From: Vibrio fortis
GTDB taxonomy: Bacteria > Pseudomonadota > Gammaproteobacteria > Enterobacterales > Vibrionaceae
Direction: 5' to 3'
Assembly (NCBI RefSeq): GCF_000695685.1
Contig: NZ_JFFR01000025.1
Span: 310,001 to 374,000, forward strand
DNA: 64,000 nt
Under the pieces are notes generated by a model. That model worked only from the letters and a program-made list of their open reading frames with translations. It was not told the origin of the DNA and made no database searches. Both the position numbers and the translations under genes were made by a program. Below are positions 22,481-34,183 of this stretch, piece by piece; position 1 is the first letter of the stretch; the number at the start of each line of letters is the position of its first letter.

Positions 22481-22501
22481 TCTAAAGCTTGTCGGTAGAC
22501 T
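22474..22501 (+). promoter_or_regulatory. Sigma-70 promoter of bioBFCD
   Basis: TTGACA (22474-22479) and TAGACT (22496-22501) are separated by 16 bp, about 70 bp upstream of the bioB start. The -35 box lies inside the BirA operator, which explains repression. Confidence 0.7.
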
Positions 22502-22569
22502 AGCCAAGCATAAATGCAAAACCTCAAAGTGGATTTGCGCAAAATAAGATAAAAGAAAAGGATCGACAC

Positions 22570-23622
22570 GTGGAAGTTCGTCATAACTGGACAGTAGCTG
22601 AAGTAAAGGCTCTGCTTGAAAAACCGTTTATGGATTTGATGTTTGAAGCTCAACTCGTTCATAGACAGTACCAACTGCACAACCACGTGCAGGTGAGTAC
22701 ACTTCTTTCTATTAAAACCGGTGCTTGTCCAGAAGACTGTAAATACTGTCCACAAAGTGCTCACTACCGCACAGATGTTGATAAAGAGCGTTTGATGGAA
22801 GTGGAGCGCGTGCTCGATGCCGCTCAAAAAGCGAAAAACGCAGGCTCTACGCGTTTCTGTATGGGTGCTGCATGGAAGAACCCGAAAGAGCGTGATATGC
22901 CTCATCTAACTGAGATGATCAAAGGCGTGAAAGGTATGGGTCTAGAGACTTGTATGACGCTAGGTATGTTAACGCCGGAGCAGGCGGGTGAATTAGCGGA
23001 CGCAGGTTTGGATTATTACAACCATAACCTAGATACCTCTCCTGAGTTCTACGGCAGCATCATTACGACTCGTACTTACCAAGACCGTCTAGATACCTTA
23101 TCTCATGTTCGTGATGCAGGTATGAAGATCTGTTCTGGCGGTATCATCGGCATGGGTGAAAGCACCAATGATCGTGCTGGCCTGCTGGTTGAACTCGCTA
23201 ACCTACCTGTGCACCCTGAAAGTGTGCCAATCAACATGCTGGTTAAAGTGAAAGGTACGCCGATGGAAAACGTCGATGACGTTGAGTCTTTCGACTTCAT
23301 CAAGCTTATCGCAATTGCTCGTATCATGATGCCGAAATCGGCAGTTCGCCTGTCTGCAGGTCGTGAAAACATGAATGAACAGATGCAAGCGATGTGCTTT
23401 ATGGCGGGTGCGAACTCTATCTTCTACGGTTGCAAACTGCTGACAACACCAAACCCAGACGAAGATACAGATATGCAGCTATTCAAAAAGCTGGGTATAA
23501 ATAGCCAAGAAGTGGCTCAAAAGCCAGACGAAATCCAAGAAAACGAACTGTTAGATCAAGTGGTTGAGCGCGTTGCGGCTCGTCCAACGAAAGATGACAT
23601 GTTCTACGATGCCAGCGTTTAA
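22570..23622 (+). CDS. bioB: Biotin synthase BioB
   Basis: BioB is a radical-SAM enzyme that inserts sulfur into dethiobiotin, the last step of biotin synthesis. The 350-residue product has the radical-SAM motif CPEDCKYC (Cys53, Cys57, Cys60), the CMGAAW segment with a cluster-binding cysteine, and the [12 protein letters not shown] and SAGRENM regions typical of the family. Translation starts at GTG 22570, preceded by AAAAGGA; no ATG fits the conserved start. It is the first gene of bioBFCD, transcribed from the BirA-controlled promoter. Confidence 0.97.
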   Translation: MEVRHNWTVAEVKALLEKPFMDLMFEAQLVHRQYQLHNHVQVSTLLSIKTGACPEDCKYCPQSAHYRTDVDKERLMEVERVLDAAQKAKNAGSTRFCMGAAWKNPKERDMPHLTEMIKGVKGMGLETCMTLGMLTPEQAGELADAGLDYYNHNLDTSPEFYGSIITTRTYQDRLDTLSHVRDAGMKICSGGIIGMGESTNDRAGLLVELANLPVHPESVPINMLVKVKGTPMENVDDVESFDFIKLIAIARIMMPKSAVRLSAGRENMNEQMQAMCFMAGANSIFYGCKLLTTPNPDEDTDMQLFKKLGINSQEVAQKPDEIQENELLDQVVERVAARPTKDDMFYDASV

Positions 23623-24772
23623 CTCTCGTTTTCAAAAAGCCCTTACTGACCGTGTTCAGCAAGGGCTTAACCGCCAGCTAAACGTTCTTAAATCGGTAAG
23701 TCGTTCTGAAATTGAGTTCGACTCTAAGATTTACAGCAATTTTTCTAGCAACGATTATTTAGGCTTAGCGAATGATCCGGAGCTGGTTTCTGCTTGGCAA
23801 GATGGGTTAAGTCAATATGGGGCCGGTAGTGGTGCTTCACCACTGGTGACAGGCTTTAGCGCAGCACACCAAAATCTAGAGTCCCAACTATGCGAATGGT
23901 TAGGCTACGAGCGTGCAATTTTGTTCAGCTCAGGCTTCAGCGCAAATCAAGCGTTGTTGTTTTCCCTTCTCGACAAAAACGACACTCTCATTCAAGACCG
24001 CTTAAATCACGCTTCGCTTATGGAAGCGGGGGCGTTGTCTCCTGCGAAAATGAAGCGTTTCAAGCACAATGATGTGGCTCATTTGGCGTCGCAGCTTGCT
24101 GTTTCAGAAAATGCATTAGTGGTCACTGAAGGTGTCTTTAGTATGGATGGTGACCAAGCGCCATTGACTGAAGTCGCTAGAGTGACTGAGGAGAGCGATG
24201 CTTGGTTAGCCGTCGATGATGCGCATGGTATTGGCATATTGGGCGAATACGGAGCAGGGAGCTGTGCGGCTGCAGGAGTAAAACCGGAGTTACTGGTGGT
24301 GACGTTTGGTAAGGCTTTTGGCTTGTCTGGCGCAGCGATTCTTTGTAGTAAAGAGGTTGGGGATTACTTAACCCAGTTCGCAAGGCATCATGTCTACTCA
24401 ACGGCGATTCCCCCAGCTCAAGCTTTCGCGTTAAGTACTGCCTGTCAAATGATACAGACTCAGCAATGGCGCAGAGATAAATTGAATGAGCTGCAGGCGA
24501 TTTATCATGAAGGTGTAAAAGGGCTAACTGGCTACATTGAAACCAATACGCCGATAAAGCCATTTATGGTCGGCCAGTCAGAGCATGCTATTAGTATTGC
24601 AAACCGAATGAAAGAGAGTGGCATTTGGATGACCGCAATTCGTCCGCCGACAGTGCCAGTAGGGACTGCTCGTCTCAGAATTACATTGACGGCCAATCAT
24701 AGCCCAGAGCAAGTGTCCCAGCTGACTCATTCGTTAAAAAGTGCGTTAGAAACGCAACGTGAGGTAGAGTAA
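23609..24772 (+). CDS. bioF: 8-amino-7-oxononanoate synthase BioF
   Basis: BioF condenses pimeloyl-ACP (or CoA) with L-alanine using PLP. The 387-residue product has the glycine-rich [21 protein letters not shown] region, the DDAHGIG aspartate motif and the PLP lysine in TFGKAFG (Lys235, close to Lys236 of E. coli). I chose ATG 23609 (MPAFNSRF), which overlaps the end of bioB by 14 bp; an open frame back to 23564 would give a longer overlap and no family match. The overlap suggests translational coupling with bioB. Confidence 0.95.
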   Translation: MPAFNSRFQKALTDRVQQGLNRQLNVLKSVSRSEIEFDSKIYSNFSSNDYLGLANDPELVSAWQDGLSQYGAGSGASPLVTGFSAAHQNLESQLCEWLGYERAILFSSGFSANQALLFSLLDKNDTLIQDRLNHASLMEAGALSPAKMKRFKHNDVAHLASQLAVSENALVVTEGVFSMDGDQAPLTEVARVTEESDAWLAVDDAHGIGILGEYGAGSCAAAGVKPELLVVTFGKAFGLSGAAILCSKEVGDYLTQFARHHVYSTAIPPAQAFALSTACQMIQTQQWRRDKLNELQAIYHEGVKGLTGYIETNTPIKPFMVGQSEHAISIANRMKESGIWMTAIRPPTVPVGTARLRITLTANHSPEQVSQLTHSLKSALETQREVE

Positions 24773-25576
24773 ATGTCACAGCAAGCCGTCGTAGATAATT
24801 ACACTGTCCAAGATAAAAAGGCGATTGCAGATGCCTTCGGAAAAGCTGCTAAAAATTATGATAAGCATGCTGAATTCCAGCGTGACGTAGGTCAGCGCCT
24901 TCTCGATAAGTTACCTAACGATCTAACTGGTTACCAGGCATTAGATCTAGGGTGTGGGACAGGCTATTTCTCCAAACGACTTATTGAGCGAGGAGCTACG
25001 GTTGTTTGCGCCGATTTGTCATTAGGTATGTTAGAACAAGCTAAACAGAGATGTGGAGATGGCGTAGCTGTTTATCAGCAAGCGGATGCTGAAGCCTTAC
25101 CGTTTGAGGATGACCGTTTTGATTTGGTGTTCTCTAGCTTGGCTCTACAGTGGTGTGATGATCTCTCCATGCCATTGCGAGAAATGAAGAGAGTGACACG
25201 CCAAGGTGGCTCTATTGCTTTTTCTACCTTGTTAGATGGTTCTCTGATTGAGTTGAAAAAGGCATGGAGTAAAATTGACTCACATCAACACGTCAACCAC
25301 TTTATTACCGCCAATCAGGTAAAAATTGCGTTAGCGCAATCTAGCTGTGTCCGCCATCTACTAGACTTGCCCTCCATCACAGTATGGTACGATTCAGCGT
25401 TTGAATTAATGCGCGACCTTAAGGGGATTGGTGCCAACCACGTAAGTGGGCGCTCACAAGGTCTGACCAGTAGAAGAATGCTGCAGCTTGTCGAGCAAGA
25501 GTATCGAACATTTCAAAACCATCAAGGTTTCTTACCAGCAACATATCAAGTTTGTTTAGGGGTTATTCAATTATGA
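24773..25576 (+). CDS. bioC: Malonyl-ACP O-methyltransferase BioC
   Basis: BioC methylates the free carboxyl of malonyl-ACP so that the fatty-acid machinery can build the pimeloyl chain. The 267-residue product starts with the [23 protein letters not shown] segment typical of BioC, then the SAM-binding motif [14 protein letters not shown] (near residue 63) and the [14 protein letters not shown] acidic-loop region. The ATG directly follows the stop of bioF. The pimeloyl-ACP methyl esterase (BioH or equivalent) is not in the window. Confidence 0.94.
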   Translation: MSQQAVVDNYTVQDKKAIADAFGKAAKNYDKHAEFQRDVGQRLLDKLPNDLTGYQALDLGCGTGYFSKRLIERGATVVCADLSLGMLEQAKQRCGDGVAVYQQADAEALPFEDDRFDLVFSSLALQWCDDLSMPLREMKRVTRQGGSIAFSTLLDGSLIELKKAWSKIDSHQHVNHFITANQVKIALAQSSCVRHLLDLPSITVWYDSAFELMRDLKGIGANHVSGRSQGLTSRRMLQLVEQEYRTFQNHQGFLPATYQVCLGVIQL

Positions 25577-26256
25577 TTGATGCATTATTTATTGCAGGTA
25601 CGGATACCGAAGTGGGCAAAACCGTGGTTTCAAAAGCGATCCTACAAGCTTTTGCCGCGAAAGAACTTTCAACGATTGGCTACAAGCCTGTCGCAGCGGG
25701 TTGTGAGCAGTACCCTGAAGGCGCGCGTAATAGCGACGCTCTTCATCTTCAAGAAGCGGCAACTCAAGACATCGATTACGATGATGTTAATCCATACGCA
25801 TTGATGCTTCCGGCTTCTCCTCACATCGCAGCTAAGCGTGATGGTGTTGTAATTGATGAAGCGGTGCTTTCTCAAAAACTAGAGCAACACAAACAGAACT
25901 CGGACTTTGTGCTAGTTGAAGGTGCTGGTGGCTGGCGCGTACCGGTATCGGATGACGTGTGCTTGTCTAATTGGGTTAAGAAAGAGCAGCTTCCAGTTGT
26001 ATTAACTGTGGGTATTAAACTAGGTTGTTTAAGCCATGCTCTATTAACAGCAGAAGCTATTCGTGCAGATGGCCTTAACCTAGTCGGTTGGGTTGCAAAC
26101 AGAATTAATCCAGGTACAGAGCATTACGCTGACATCATCGCAATGTTAGAAGATAAGTTAGGTGCTCCGAAATTGGGTGAGATCCCATATGTACCAAAAG
26201 CGAAATCGAAGAACATTGGTAAGTACATTGATGTTCAGCCTCTAATGGCTCTATAA
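25573..26256 (+). CDS. bioD: Dethiobiotin synthetase BioD
   Basis: BioD closes the ureido ring of dethiobiotin using ATP and CO2. The 227-residue product starts [20 protein letters not shown], with the P-loop GTDTEVGKT at residues 9-17, and has the YKPVAAGCE substrate loop and EGAGGWRVP motif. ATG 25573 overlaps the bioC stop by four bases (ATGA). It ends the bioBFCD operon and is followed by a strong terminator. Confidence 0.95.
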   Translation: MIDALFIAGTDTEVGKTVVSKAILQAFAAKELSTIGYKPVAAGCEQYPEGARNSDALHLQEAATQDIDYDDVNPYALMLPASPHIAAKRDGVVIDEAVLSQKLEQHKQNSDFVLVEGAGGWRVPVSDDVCLSNWVKKEQLPVVLTVGIKLGCLSHALLTAEAIRADGLNLVGWVANRINPGTEHYADIIAMLEDKLGAPKLGEIPYVPKAKSKNIGKYIDVQPLMAL

Positions 26257-26282
26257 GTCATTCGCTGAAGACCAAAAATTGA

Positions 26283-26308
26283 AAAGGGCTGCACAATTGC
26301 AGCCCTTT
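26283..26308. terminator. Bidirectional intrinsic terminator after bioD
   Basis: Perfect 11-bp arms AAAGGGCTGCA / TGCAGCCCTTT around CAAT. It can end bioBFCD on the plus strand and the small ORF at 26353-26520 on the minus strand, where a T-rich stretch also follows. Confidence 0.9.
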
Positions 26309-26352
26309 CGTTTATCTGTCGATCTCTTAAGCCAGAAGATCTCTAAGCGGTA

Positions 26353-26520
26353 TTAGTGGTCTTTAGTTAGACCCATCAACGCTTGTTGTGTCTCTGTAAT
26401 ATTATTTTGTGCAGCCTCTGGCGTCACGATACCAATCTGTTTCTTTGCTTCTTCTTCAGTGATACCTAAGTGACAACACAGTAAATCAATAGCCATTTGA
26501 GTGTTAGTACCTTCAACCAT
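26353..26520 (-). CDS. Small protein of 55 residues, unknown function
   Basis: A complete short frame reads MVEGTNTQMAIDLLCCHLGI, continues with an acidic-basic helix (TEEEAKKQ), a TPEAAQ segment and ends GLTKDH. A strong ribosome site (AAAGGAAAGG) lies six to eight bases upstream of the ATG, and the terminator at 26283-26308 lies downstream on the same strand, so it looks like a real monocistronic gene. There is no signal or membrane segment; the Cys-Cys-His triplet at residues 15-17 is notable. I do not recognise a family. Confidence 0.65.
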   Translation of the reverse strand: MVEGTNTQMAIDLLCCHLGITEEEAKKQIGIVTPEAAQNNITETQQALMGLTKDH

Positions 26521-26796
26521 GATCCTTTCCTTTTGTTACTCGGACTAGCCAATAAATCATCTAGGCACACTGTAAACGGATCAGTCGATGTTCTCTATAC
26601 GACTTAGGTCTAATACCCAAGTCTAAATCGAATACGGTCTAGTAATTAAATGTTGCAATTTAATGCTTAACCTTGTTTTCTAATTCTTAGACTATATGTA
26701 TAAGTAAATAGAAGTGTTCAAAGCGCGACATTCATCCTGTTGGCTTTGTCTATAATGATAAGTTTTTATAAAACAGCTTTCATGCGGAGATAAGTA

Positions 26797-27660
26797 ATGA
26801 AGCGAGTAATGTTGTTCCTTGCAACCAACTTAGCGGTTGTATTGGTACTAAGTGTTGTTCTTAATATTGTATACGCTGTAACGGGGATGCAGCCTGGCAG
26901 CCTTTCAGGATTGCTCGTGATGGCTGCCGTATTCGGTTTCGGTGGTTCTTTCATTTCTTTGATGATGTCAAAAGGAATGGCTCTACGTTCTGTTGGCGGT
27001 ATGGTGATAGAGAGCCCTCGCAATGAAACAGAACATTGGCTGATGGAAACAGTAAGCCGCCAAGCTCAACAAGTAGGTATCGGCATGCCAACCGTCGCTA
27101 TCTATGATTCACCAGACATCAACGCATTTGCTACTGGTGCAAAGCGCGATGATTCACTGGTTGCAGTCTCAACGGGTCTACTGCACAGCATGACTCGTGA
27201 CGAAGCTGAAGCGGTACTCGCTCACGAAGTTAGCCACATCGCAAACGGTGATATGGTAACAATGACTTTGATGCAAGGCGTTGTGAACACGTTCGTTATC
27301 TTCCTATCTCGCTTCATTGCGAACATCGTTGCTTCTAATGACAACGAAGAAGAGGGTGGCAGCAACATGATGGTGTACTTCGGTGTGTCTATGGTTCTTG
27401 AGCTAATCTTTGGCTTCCTAGCGAGCTTCATCACAATGTGGTACAGCCGTCACCGTGAGTTCCACGCCGATGCAGGTGCAGCGCGCCTAGTGGGTAAAGA
27501 GAAGATGATTGCTGCTCTAGAGCGTCTAAAAGTAAGTCACGAGCCACAGCTTGAAGGTTCGATGATGGCATTTGGTATCAATGGCAAGAAGTCTCTGAGT
27601 GAGCTGCTAATGAGCCACCCACCGCTAGACAAGCGTATTGCATCTCTACGTAACATGTAA
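26797..27660 (+). CDS. htpX: Membrane zinc protease HtpX
   Basis: HtpX is an inner-membrane M48 metalloprotease that helps FtsH remove misfolded membrane proteins. The 287-residue product has two N-terminal membrane spans (about 5-27 and 37-57), the zinc motif HEVSH (His143, Glu144, His147), two further hydrophobic segments (about 158-175 and 195-215) and the third-ligand motif [15 protein letters not shown]. In other bacteria htpX responds to envelope stress through CpxR or sigma-32; no such site was identified here. Confidence 0.96.
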   Translation: MKRVMLFLATNLAVVLVLSVVLNIVYAVTGMQPGSLSGLLVMAAVFGFGGSFISLMMSKGMALRSVGGMVIESPRNETEHWLMETVSRQAQQVGIGMPTVAIYDSPDINAFATGAKRDDSLVAVSTGLLHSMTRDEAEAVLAHEVSHIANGDMVTMTLMQGVVNTFVIFLSRFIANIVASNDNEEEGGSNMMVYFGVSMVLELIFGFLASFITMWYSRHREFHADAGAARLVGKEKMIAALERLKVSHEPQLEGSMMAFGINGKKSLSELLMSHPPLDKRIASLRNM

Positions 27661-27681
27661 TCTTAAAGAGATTCGTGATTG

Positions 27682-27705
27682 AAAGGCTTCCTTCGGGAGG
27701 CCTTT
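27682..27705 (+). terminator. Intrinsic terminator of htpX
   Basis: A 10-bp stem (one G-T wobble) is capped by the very stable TTCG tetraloop and followed by a T-run. Confidence 0.93.
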
Positions 27706-27857
27706 TTTATTACTGAAATAATGGGTTGCTTTATTGGTGAATGCACTGCTTTAACGCGTCCGGTTGGTGATTGTTTAGGCTTATGTTTGTATCAATAGAT
27801 TAATTCAGTTTAGGTTTGCCACTCAACATCATTAGCAACTGCTAACAGATACAAAAA

Positions 27858-27878
27858 AGGCTTCCACAAGGGAAGCCT
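27858..27878 (-). terminator. Intrinsic terminator of purB
   Basis: On the minus strand the arms AGGCTTCC / GGAAGCCT flank a 5-nt loop and are followed by six T residues. It lies about 30 bp after the purB stop. Confidence 0.92.
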
Positions 27879-27906
27879 AATCATATCATTGTATTCGAAT
27901 CTCGAA

Positions 27907-30037
<2,131 letters not shown>

Positions 30038-30080
30038 GTAGTAACTCCTAGTTGTCTTCTATCGTTTGTCGTTCGATCAG

Positions 30081-31217
30081 TTAGATGCGTTTTTCGATGA
30101 TGCCGCCACCAAGACAAACTTCGCCTTGATAGAATACTGCTGACTGACCTGGAGTCACTGCAATTTGAGGATCGTCGAAGATAACCTTGATGTTCTCATC
30201 GTCAATTGGAATGATTGTACAAGGAATATCTGTTTGGCGGTAACGAGTTTTTACTGTGCACTTCAAAACATCAGTAATTGGTGCGCGGTCTACCCAGTGC
30301 AGTTGCGACGCAATTAAACCTTCAGATTTTAGAAGAGGGTGGTCTTTACCTTGTACCGCAATCAATACGTTGCGCTTAAGATCTTTCTCGCCAACGAACC
30401 ATGGGGCTTCGTTGCCGCCACCGCCTTTGGTACCACCAATATGCAGACCTTTACGCTGACCTAGTGTGTGGTACATCAGACCGTTGTGCTTACCAATCAC
30501 TTTGCCTTCTGGTGTTTCAATATCACCTGGCTGTGCTGGTAGGTACTTGCCCAAGAATTCTGTAAATTTACGTTCACCGATGAAACAGATACCTGTTGAA
30601 TCTTTCTTCTTAGCAGTGATCAGATCTTGCTCTTCTGCGATCTTACGTACTTCTGGCTTCTCTAACTCACCTACAGGGAATAGGCTGCGCGCAACTTGGT
30701 CTGAGCTAAGCGTGTATAGGAAGTAGCTTTGGTCTTTATTGCTATCTAGACCACGAAGCATTTCAGGCTTTTTACCTGCGTCTAGCTCTTCTTGAGTTGG
30801 GAAAGTACGACGAACATAGTGACCCATTGCAATGTAGTCTGCGTCTAGTACTTCATCCGCAAATTCAAGGAAGGCTTTGAATTTGATTTCTTTGTTACAA
30901 AGAATGTCTGGGTTTGGCGTACGACCTGCTTTGTATTCTGCAAGGAAGTATTCGAACACATTATCCCAGTACTCTGCTGCAAAGTTAATGGTGTGAAGGT
31001 GGATACCTAGCTTGTCACAAACCGCTTGCGCATCCGCAAGATCTTCAGCTGCCGTGCAGTACTCTTCGTTATCGTCTTCTTCCCAGTTTTTCATGAAAAG
31101 GCCTTCTACCTGATAGCCTTGTTGCTGGAGAAGATACGCCGAAACTGACGAATCTACACCGCCGGACATACCGACAATTACTTTCTTTTGGCTGTTTCCA
31201 GAGCTGATATCTGACAT
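30081..31217 (-). CDS. mnmA: tRNA-specific 2-thiouridylase MnmA
   Basis: MnmA thiolates U34 of tRNA-Lys, -Glu and -Gln, taking sulfur from the IscS/Tus relay. The 378-residue product has the PP-loop GMSGGVDSS near residues 16-24, which adenylates the uridine, the catalytic cysteine in [12 protein letters not shown] and the second cysteine in [11 protein letters not shown], plus a C-terminal beta-barrel region with the GQSAVFY motif. It is the first gene of the mnmA-hflD(-purB) cluster and is divergent from the gene at 31422. Confidence 0.96.
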   Translation of the reverse strand: MSDISSGNSQKKVIVGMSGGVDSSVSAYLLQQQGYQVEGLFMKNWEEDDNEEYCTAAEDLADAQAVCDKLGIHLHTINFAAEYWDNVFEYFLAEYKAGRTPNPDILCNKEIKFKAFLEFADEVLDADYIAMGHYVRRTFPTQEELDAGKKPEMLRGLDSNKDQSYFLYTLSSDQVARSLFPVGELEKPEVRKIAEEQDLITAKKKDSTGICFIGERKFTEFLGKYLPAQPGDIETPEGKVIGKHNGLMYHTLGQRKGLHIGGTKGGGGNEAPWFVGEKDLKRNVLIAVQGKDHPLLKSEGLIASQLHWVDRAPITDVLKCTVKTRYRQTDIPCTIIPIDDENIKVIFDDPQIAVTPGQSAVFYQGEVCLGGGIIEKRI

Positions 31218-31421
31218 GTCTAAACACCGTTACTATTACTTGGTCGCAGATTCTAACAGAAAGAGAAACAACGTGACAGATCCGAGACCGGAATCACAGT
31301 TTCTTTTGCACAAGAATTGCGCTGTATTTCATTAGGAATCTGATGAAAGCGAAGCGAGTCGCTAGGATGTCAGACCTATATGTGGCATAGTCGCTGAAAA
31401 TCCAAGACCTGAGATGAAAAA

Positions 31422-31691
31422 ATGTCTGAACAAGATGAATTTATGCAAGAAGAGCAGTTGATTGAGATTATTGAGAATCAGCTAGAAGACGGACAACCGA
31501 TTAAGGTCAAAGAGACTTTAATGCGTTTGATGATGACCGGGCACTCTCGTGAAGATGCAATTGCAGCGATGGCATGTGCACTTGCAATCGAAGTATTTGA
31601 TGTCATGAAGAACAACGCTGAATTCAACCAAAAGCGTTACGCAGAACATCTGGATATGCTGCCAGATCTAAGCTTTATGGAAGGCGAATAA
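31422..31691 (+). CDS. Conserved small protein of unknown function
   Basis: The 89-residue product is acidic and helical, with no signal or membrane segment. It begins MSEQDEFMQEEQLIEIIENQLED and has a GHSREDAIAAMACALAIEVFDVMKN core that looks like a compact helical bundle, ending LPDLSFMEGE. It stands between mnmA (divergent, 204 bp) and gsk, and the region before gsk carries its own promoter elements, so it may be a single-gene unit. I recall similar unnamed proteins in Vibrio but cannot assign a function. Confidence 0.75.
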   Translation: MSEQDEFMQEEQLIEIIENQLEDGQPIKVKETLMRLMMTGHSREDAIAAMACALAIEVFDVMKNNAEFNQKRYAEHLDMLPDLSFMEGE

Positions 31692-31701
31692 AAAAATACC
31701 C

Positions 31702-31717
31702 ATGCAAACGTTTGCTA
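31702..31717 (+). promoter_or_regulatory. PurR-type operator upstream of gsk
   Basis: ATGCAAACGTTTGCTA contains the 10-bp palindromic core GCAAACGTTT plus GC and misses the PurR consensus only at the last base. It overlaps an extended -10 box (TGCTATAGT, 31713-31721), which would let PurR block the gsk promoter. It is 77 bp before the gsk start. Confidence 0.68.
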
Positions 31718-31732
31718 TAGTTTGAGTGATTG

Positions 31733-31752
31733 CCGCGCTAAATATAGCGCGG
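31733..31752 (+). other. Perfect hairpin in the gsk 5' untranslated region
   Basis: Arms CCGCGCTA / TAGCGCGG enclose AATA. No T-run follows, so it is not a usual terminator. If transcription starts about 7 bases after the TATAGT box, the hairpin would sit near the 5' end of the gsk mRNA and could protect it. Confidence 0.5.
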
Positions 31753-31793
31753 TAGAATCCGCCCCCTATTTCCCCTTGACTTAGACTAGCCTT

Positions 31794-33098
31794 ATGAAAT
31801 TTCCTGGACAACGTAAATCAAAGCACTATTTTCCGGTTCATGCTCGTGACCCATTAGTGAGCCAATCTCAGAACAGCAAGAAGATGTCTCGCACTCATAT
31901 TATTGGTATTGACCAAACTTTGGTGGATATCGAAGCGAAAGTGAGTTCAGAATTAATTGAAAAGTACGGTTTAAGTAAAGGTCATTCTCTAGTTATTAAT
32001 GACGAAGCTGCAGAGTCTCTATACCAAGAGCTAAAAGAGCAGTGTCTGATTACTAATGAATACGCTGGTGGCACCATTGGTAACACGTTACACAACTACT
32101 CAGTGTTAGCCGATGACCGCTCAACACTTTTAGGTGTAATGAGCCAAGATATCAAAATCGGCAGCTACGGTTACCGTTACCTATGTAACACATCAAGCAG
32201 AATGGATCTGAACCATTTACAAGGGGTAGATGGCGCAATCGGTCGTTGCTTTGCTTTGATCACTGAAGATGGTGAACGCACCTTTGCAATCAGCGAAGGT
32301 CAAATGAACCAGCTAAATCCAGACAGCATTCCAGAGAAAATCTTCAAGAGTGCATCTGCATTAGTTCTAACTGCATACCTTGTTCGTTGTAAGCCAGGCG
32401 ATCCGATGCCTGAAGCGACAATGAAAGCGATTGAGTACGCAAAGAAATACGATGTGCCAGTTGTACTGACTCTAGGTACTAAGTTCGTTATTCAAGACGA
32501 CCCTGAATTCTGGAAAGACTTCTTAAAGCAGCACGTAACTGTTGTCGCGATGAATGAAGATGAAGCAGAAGCACTAACTGGTGAAAGCGATCCTCTAGCT
32601 GCATCAGATAAGACTCTAGATTGGGTAGATTTGGTTCTATGTACTGCAGGTCCAGTAGGTCTATTTATGGCGGGTTACACTGAAGAGGCTGCGAAGCGCG
32701 AAACAACACTGCCGTTGCTACCGGGTTCTATTGCCGAGTTCAACCGTTTTGAATTTAGCCGCCCAGCGCATAAAGCGTTGTGTGAATCTCCTATCAAAGT
32801 TTACTCGCATATTGCACCTTACATGGGTGGCCCTGAGAAAATTAAGAACACTAACGGCGCAGGTGATGCTGCGTTATCTGCGTTGCTACATGATATGGCT
32901 GCAAATAAGTACCATAAAGAGAATGTGCCGAATTCAAGTAAGCATCAGCACTCATTTTTAACTTACTCTTCGTTCTCACAAGTATGTAAATATTCAAACC
33001 GTGCAAGCTACGAAGTATTAGTTCAGCACTCACCACGTTTATCTCGTGGTCTTCCTGAACGCGAAGACAGCTTAGAAGAAGCATACTGGGAACGTTAA
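31794..33098 (+). CDS. gsk: Inosine-guanosine kinase
   Basis: Gsk phosphorylates inosine and guanosine in purine salvage. The 434-residue product has the same length as E. coli Gsk and the PfkB-type layout: a GGTIGNTLHNYSVLADD segment for substrate binding, and the NTNGAGDAALSALLHDM motif with the catalytic aspartate. The N-terminal MKFPGQRKSKHYFPVHARDPL is characteristic of Gsk. A PurR-type operator upstream fits a purine-salvage role. The gene ends in a strong terminator. Confidence 0.95.
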   Translation: MKFPGQRKSKHYFPVHARDPLVSQSQNSKKMSRTHIIGIDQTLVDIEAKVSSELIEKYGLSKGHSLVINDEAAESLYQELKEQCLITNEYAGGTIGNTLHNYSVLADDRSTLLGVMSQDIKIGSYGYRYLCNTSSRMDLNHLQGVDGAIGRCFALITEDGERTFAISEGQMNQLNPDSIPEKIFKSASALVLTAYLVRCKPGDPMPEATMKAIEYAKKYDVPVVLTLGTKFVIQDDPEFWKDFLKQHVTVVAMNEDEAEALTGESDPLAASDKTLDWVDLVLCTAGPVGLFMAGYTEEAAKRETTLPLLPGSIAEFNRFEFSRPAHKALCESPIKVYSHIAPYMGGPEKIKNTNGAGDAALSALLHDMAANKYHKENVPNSSKHQHSFLTYSSFSQVCKYSNRASYEVLVQHSPRLSRGLPEREDSLEEAYWER

Positions 33099-33132
33099 TC
33101 TCTCACTATTGAAAAGCTGAATTGTTTAAAAG

Positions 33133-33151
33133 CCTCAAACCTAGTTTGAGG
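33133..33151 (+). terminator. Intrinsic terminator of gsk
   Basis: Perfect arms CCTCAAAC / GTTTGAGG with loop CTA, followed by seven T residues. Confidence 0.92.
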
Positions 33152-33720
33152 TTTTTTTATTTCTATTAATACTTGATTCGCACATTCAGATTTCGAATAG
33201 TCGGTAGTCAAGTAAGTAATAGTAAGGGAGTTTCATCGTAATTTATTTACGTAACACCTTGCCAAAAGGCGCTTGATAAGAGTATCTCATTATATGGCAT
33301 GTATAATGTCTCGATGATTATCATGTGCGTGTATATACATAATAATAATGAGACAATTACGCAATAGCGTGGGTTATTGACGCGCTTATTATTCAATATG
33401 TTCCCAAATGGAACAGCCTTCACAGATATATATACTTTAGTATAACGATCGACAAGTTTTAGAGTTTGAGATAATTGATCGGGTTATCGTGAGTCTGCGG
33501 ATTTTCAGCTTAGCGCTACCACAAAATGTCGTGGTTATCTTTCTATTGAACGGCGTGGCATTACAATATTGTAAAGCGTTAAGGGAGTTGATTCGGCTGA
33601 GGTGCCTGATGACCACAATAGGTGGATGTTATCTATTAAGGACGGGTAACATGAAGGAAGGGCAGAAGTGTAGATGCTCATTTTAAGATTGTAAGAGACA
33701 AGCAGTTTTGCTCAGATAAA
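33152..33720 (+). ncRNA. Long gene-poor region before hns; candidate non-coding RNA
   Basis: About 570 bp lie between the gsk and hns terminators. A frame of 65 codons from GTG 33489 has no ribosome site and an odd composition, so I do not call it. Instead there is a promoter-like pair TTCACA (33419-33424) and TATAAC (33441-33446) with 16-bp spacing, a perfect ATGATTATCAT palindrome (33314-33324), an ACCAC/GTGGT hairpin near 33520, a perfect TTACAATATTGTAA palindrome near 33565, and a downstream stem at 33721-33750. A transcript of roughly 300 nt from about 33453 is possible. This is inference. Confidence 0.3.
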
Positions 33721-33750
33721 AATAAAGGCCTATCGAAATAGGCCTTTATT
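33721..33750 (-). terminator. Intrinsic terminator of hns
   Basis: Perfect 13-bp arms AATAAAGGCCTAT / ATAGGCCTTTATT around CGAA, with a T-run on the minus strand, 22 bp after the hns stop. The plus strand has a weaker T-run, so it may also end a transcript from the gsk side. Confidence 0.9.
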
Positions 33751-33772
33751 ATATGAATTTGATTGCTAACTA

Positions 33773-34183
33773 TTAGATAGCGAAATCTTCTAGAGATTTA
33801 CCAGCATCAAGCTGTTGTTGAATTGCTGAAGGTGTACGACCTTGACCAGTCCAAGTCTTCTCTTCGCCGTTTGCATCAACGTATTTGTATTTAGCAGGAC
33901 GTGGTGCACGCTTAGATTTAGTGCCTTTTGCTTTTGACTCACCAGAAAGAGCAGCAATTAGATCAGCAACGTCGATGCCGTCTTTAGCGATTTGATCTGC
34001 GATTGCAGCTAGTTTTGCTTCTTGTTCTGCACGAGCAGCACGTTCTTCAGCTTCAGCTTCTTGACGCTCTTGTACAACAATAGTCAGTTTATCTAGTGCT
34101 TCTTCTAGTTGCTCAAGAGTTAATTCACGTGAGAATGCACGAAGGCTACGGATATTTAATAGAGTTTTTGTTAATTCAGACAT
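33773..34183 (-). CDS. hns: Nucleoid protein H-NS
   Basis: H-NS silences AT-rich and horizontally acquired DNA. The 136-residue product has the N-terminal oligomerisation region (residues 1-65, coiled coil from about 25), a flexible basic linker (about 80-97, ESKAKGTKSKRAPRPAK), and the C-terminal DNA-binding domain with the AT-hook-like TWTGQGRTP loop (110-118). I chose ATG 34183 (MSELTKT), preceded by GATGGGA; upstream in-frame codons add only five residues and lack a ribosome site. It has its own promoter region and terminator. Confidence 0.95.
   Translation of the reverse strand: MSELTKTLLNIRSLRAFSRELTLEQLEEALDKLTIVVQERQEAEAEERAARAEQEAKLAAIADQIAKDGIDVADLIAALSGESKAKGTKSKRAPRPAKYKYVDANGEEKTWTGQGRTPSAIQQQLDAGKSLEDFAI

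Noticed and set aside
33489..33686. 65-codon frame from GTG in the gsk-hns gap
   Set aside because: No ribosome site, atypical residue composition, and the region is better explained by palindromes and a promoter-like pair.
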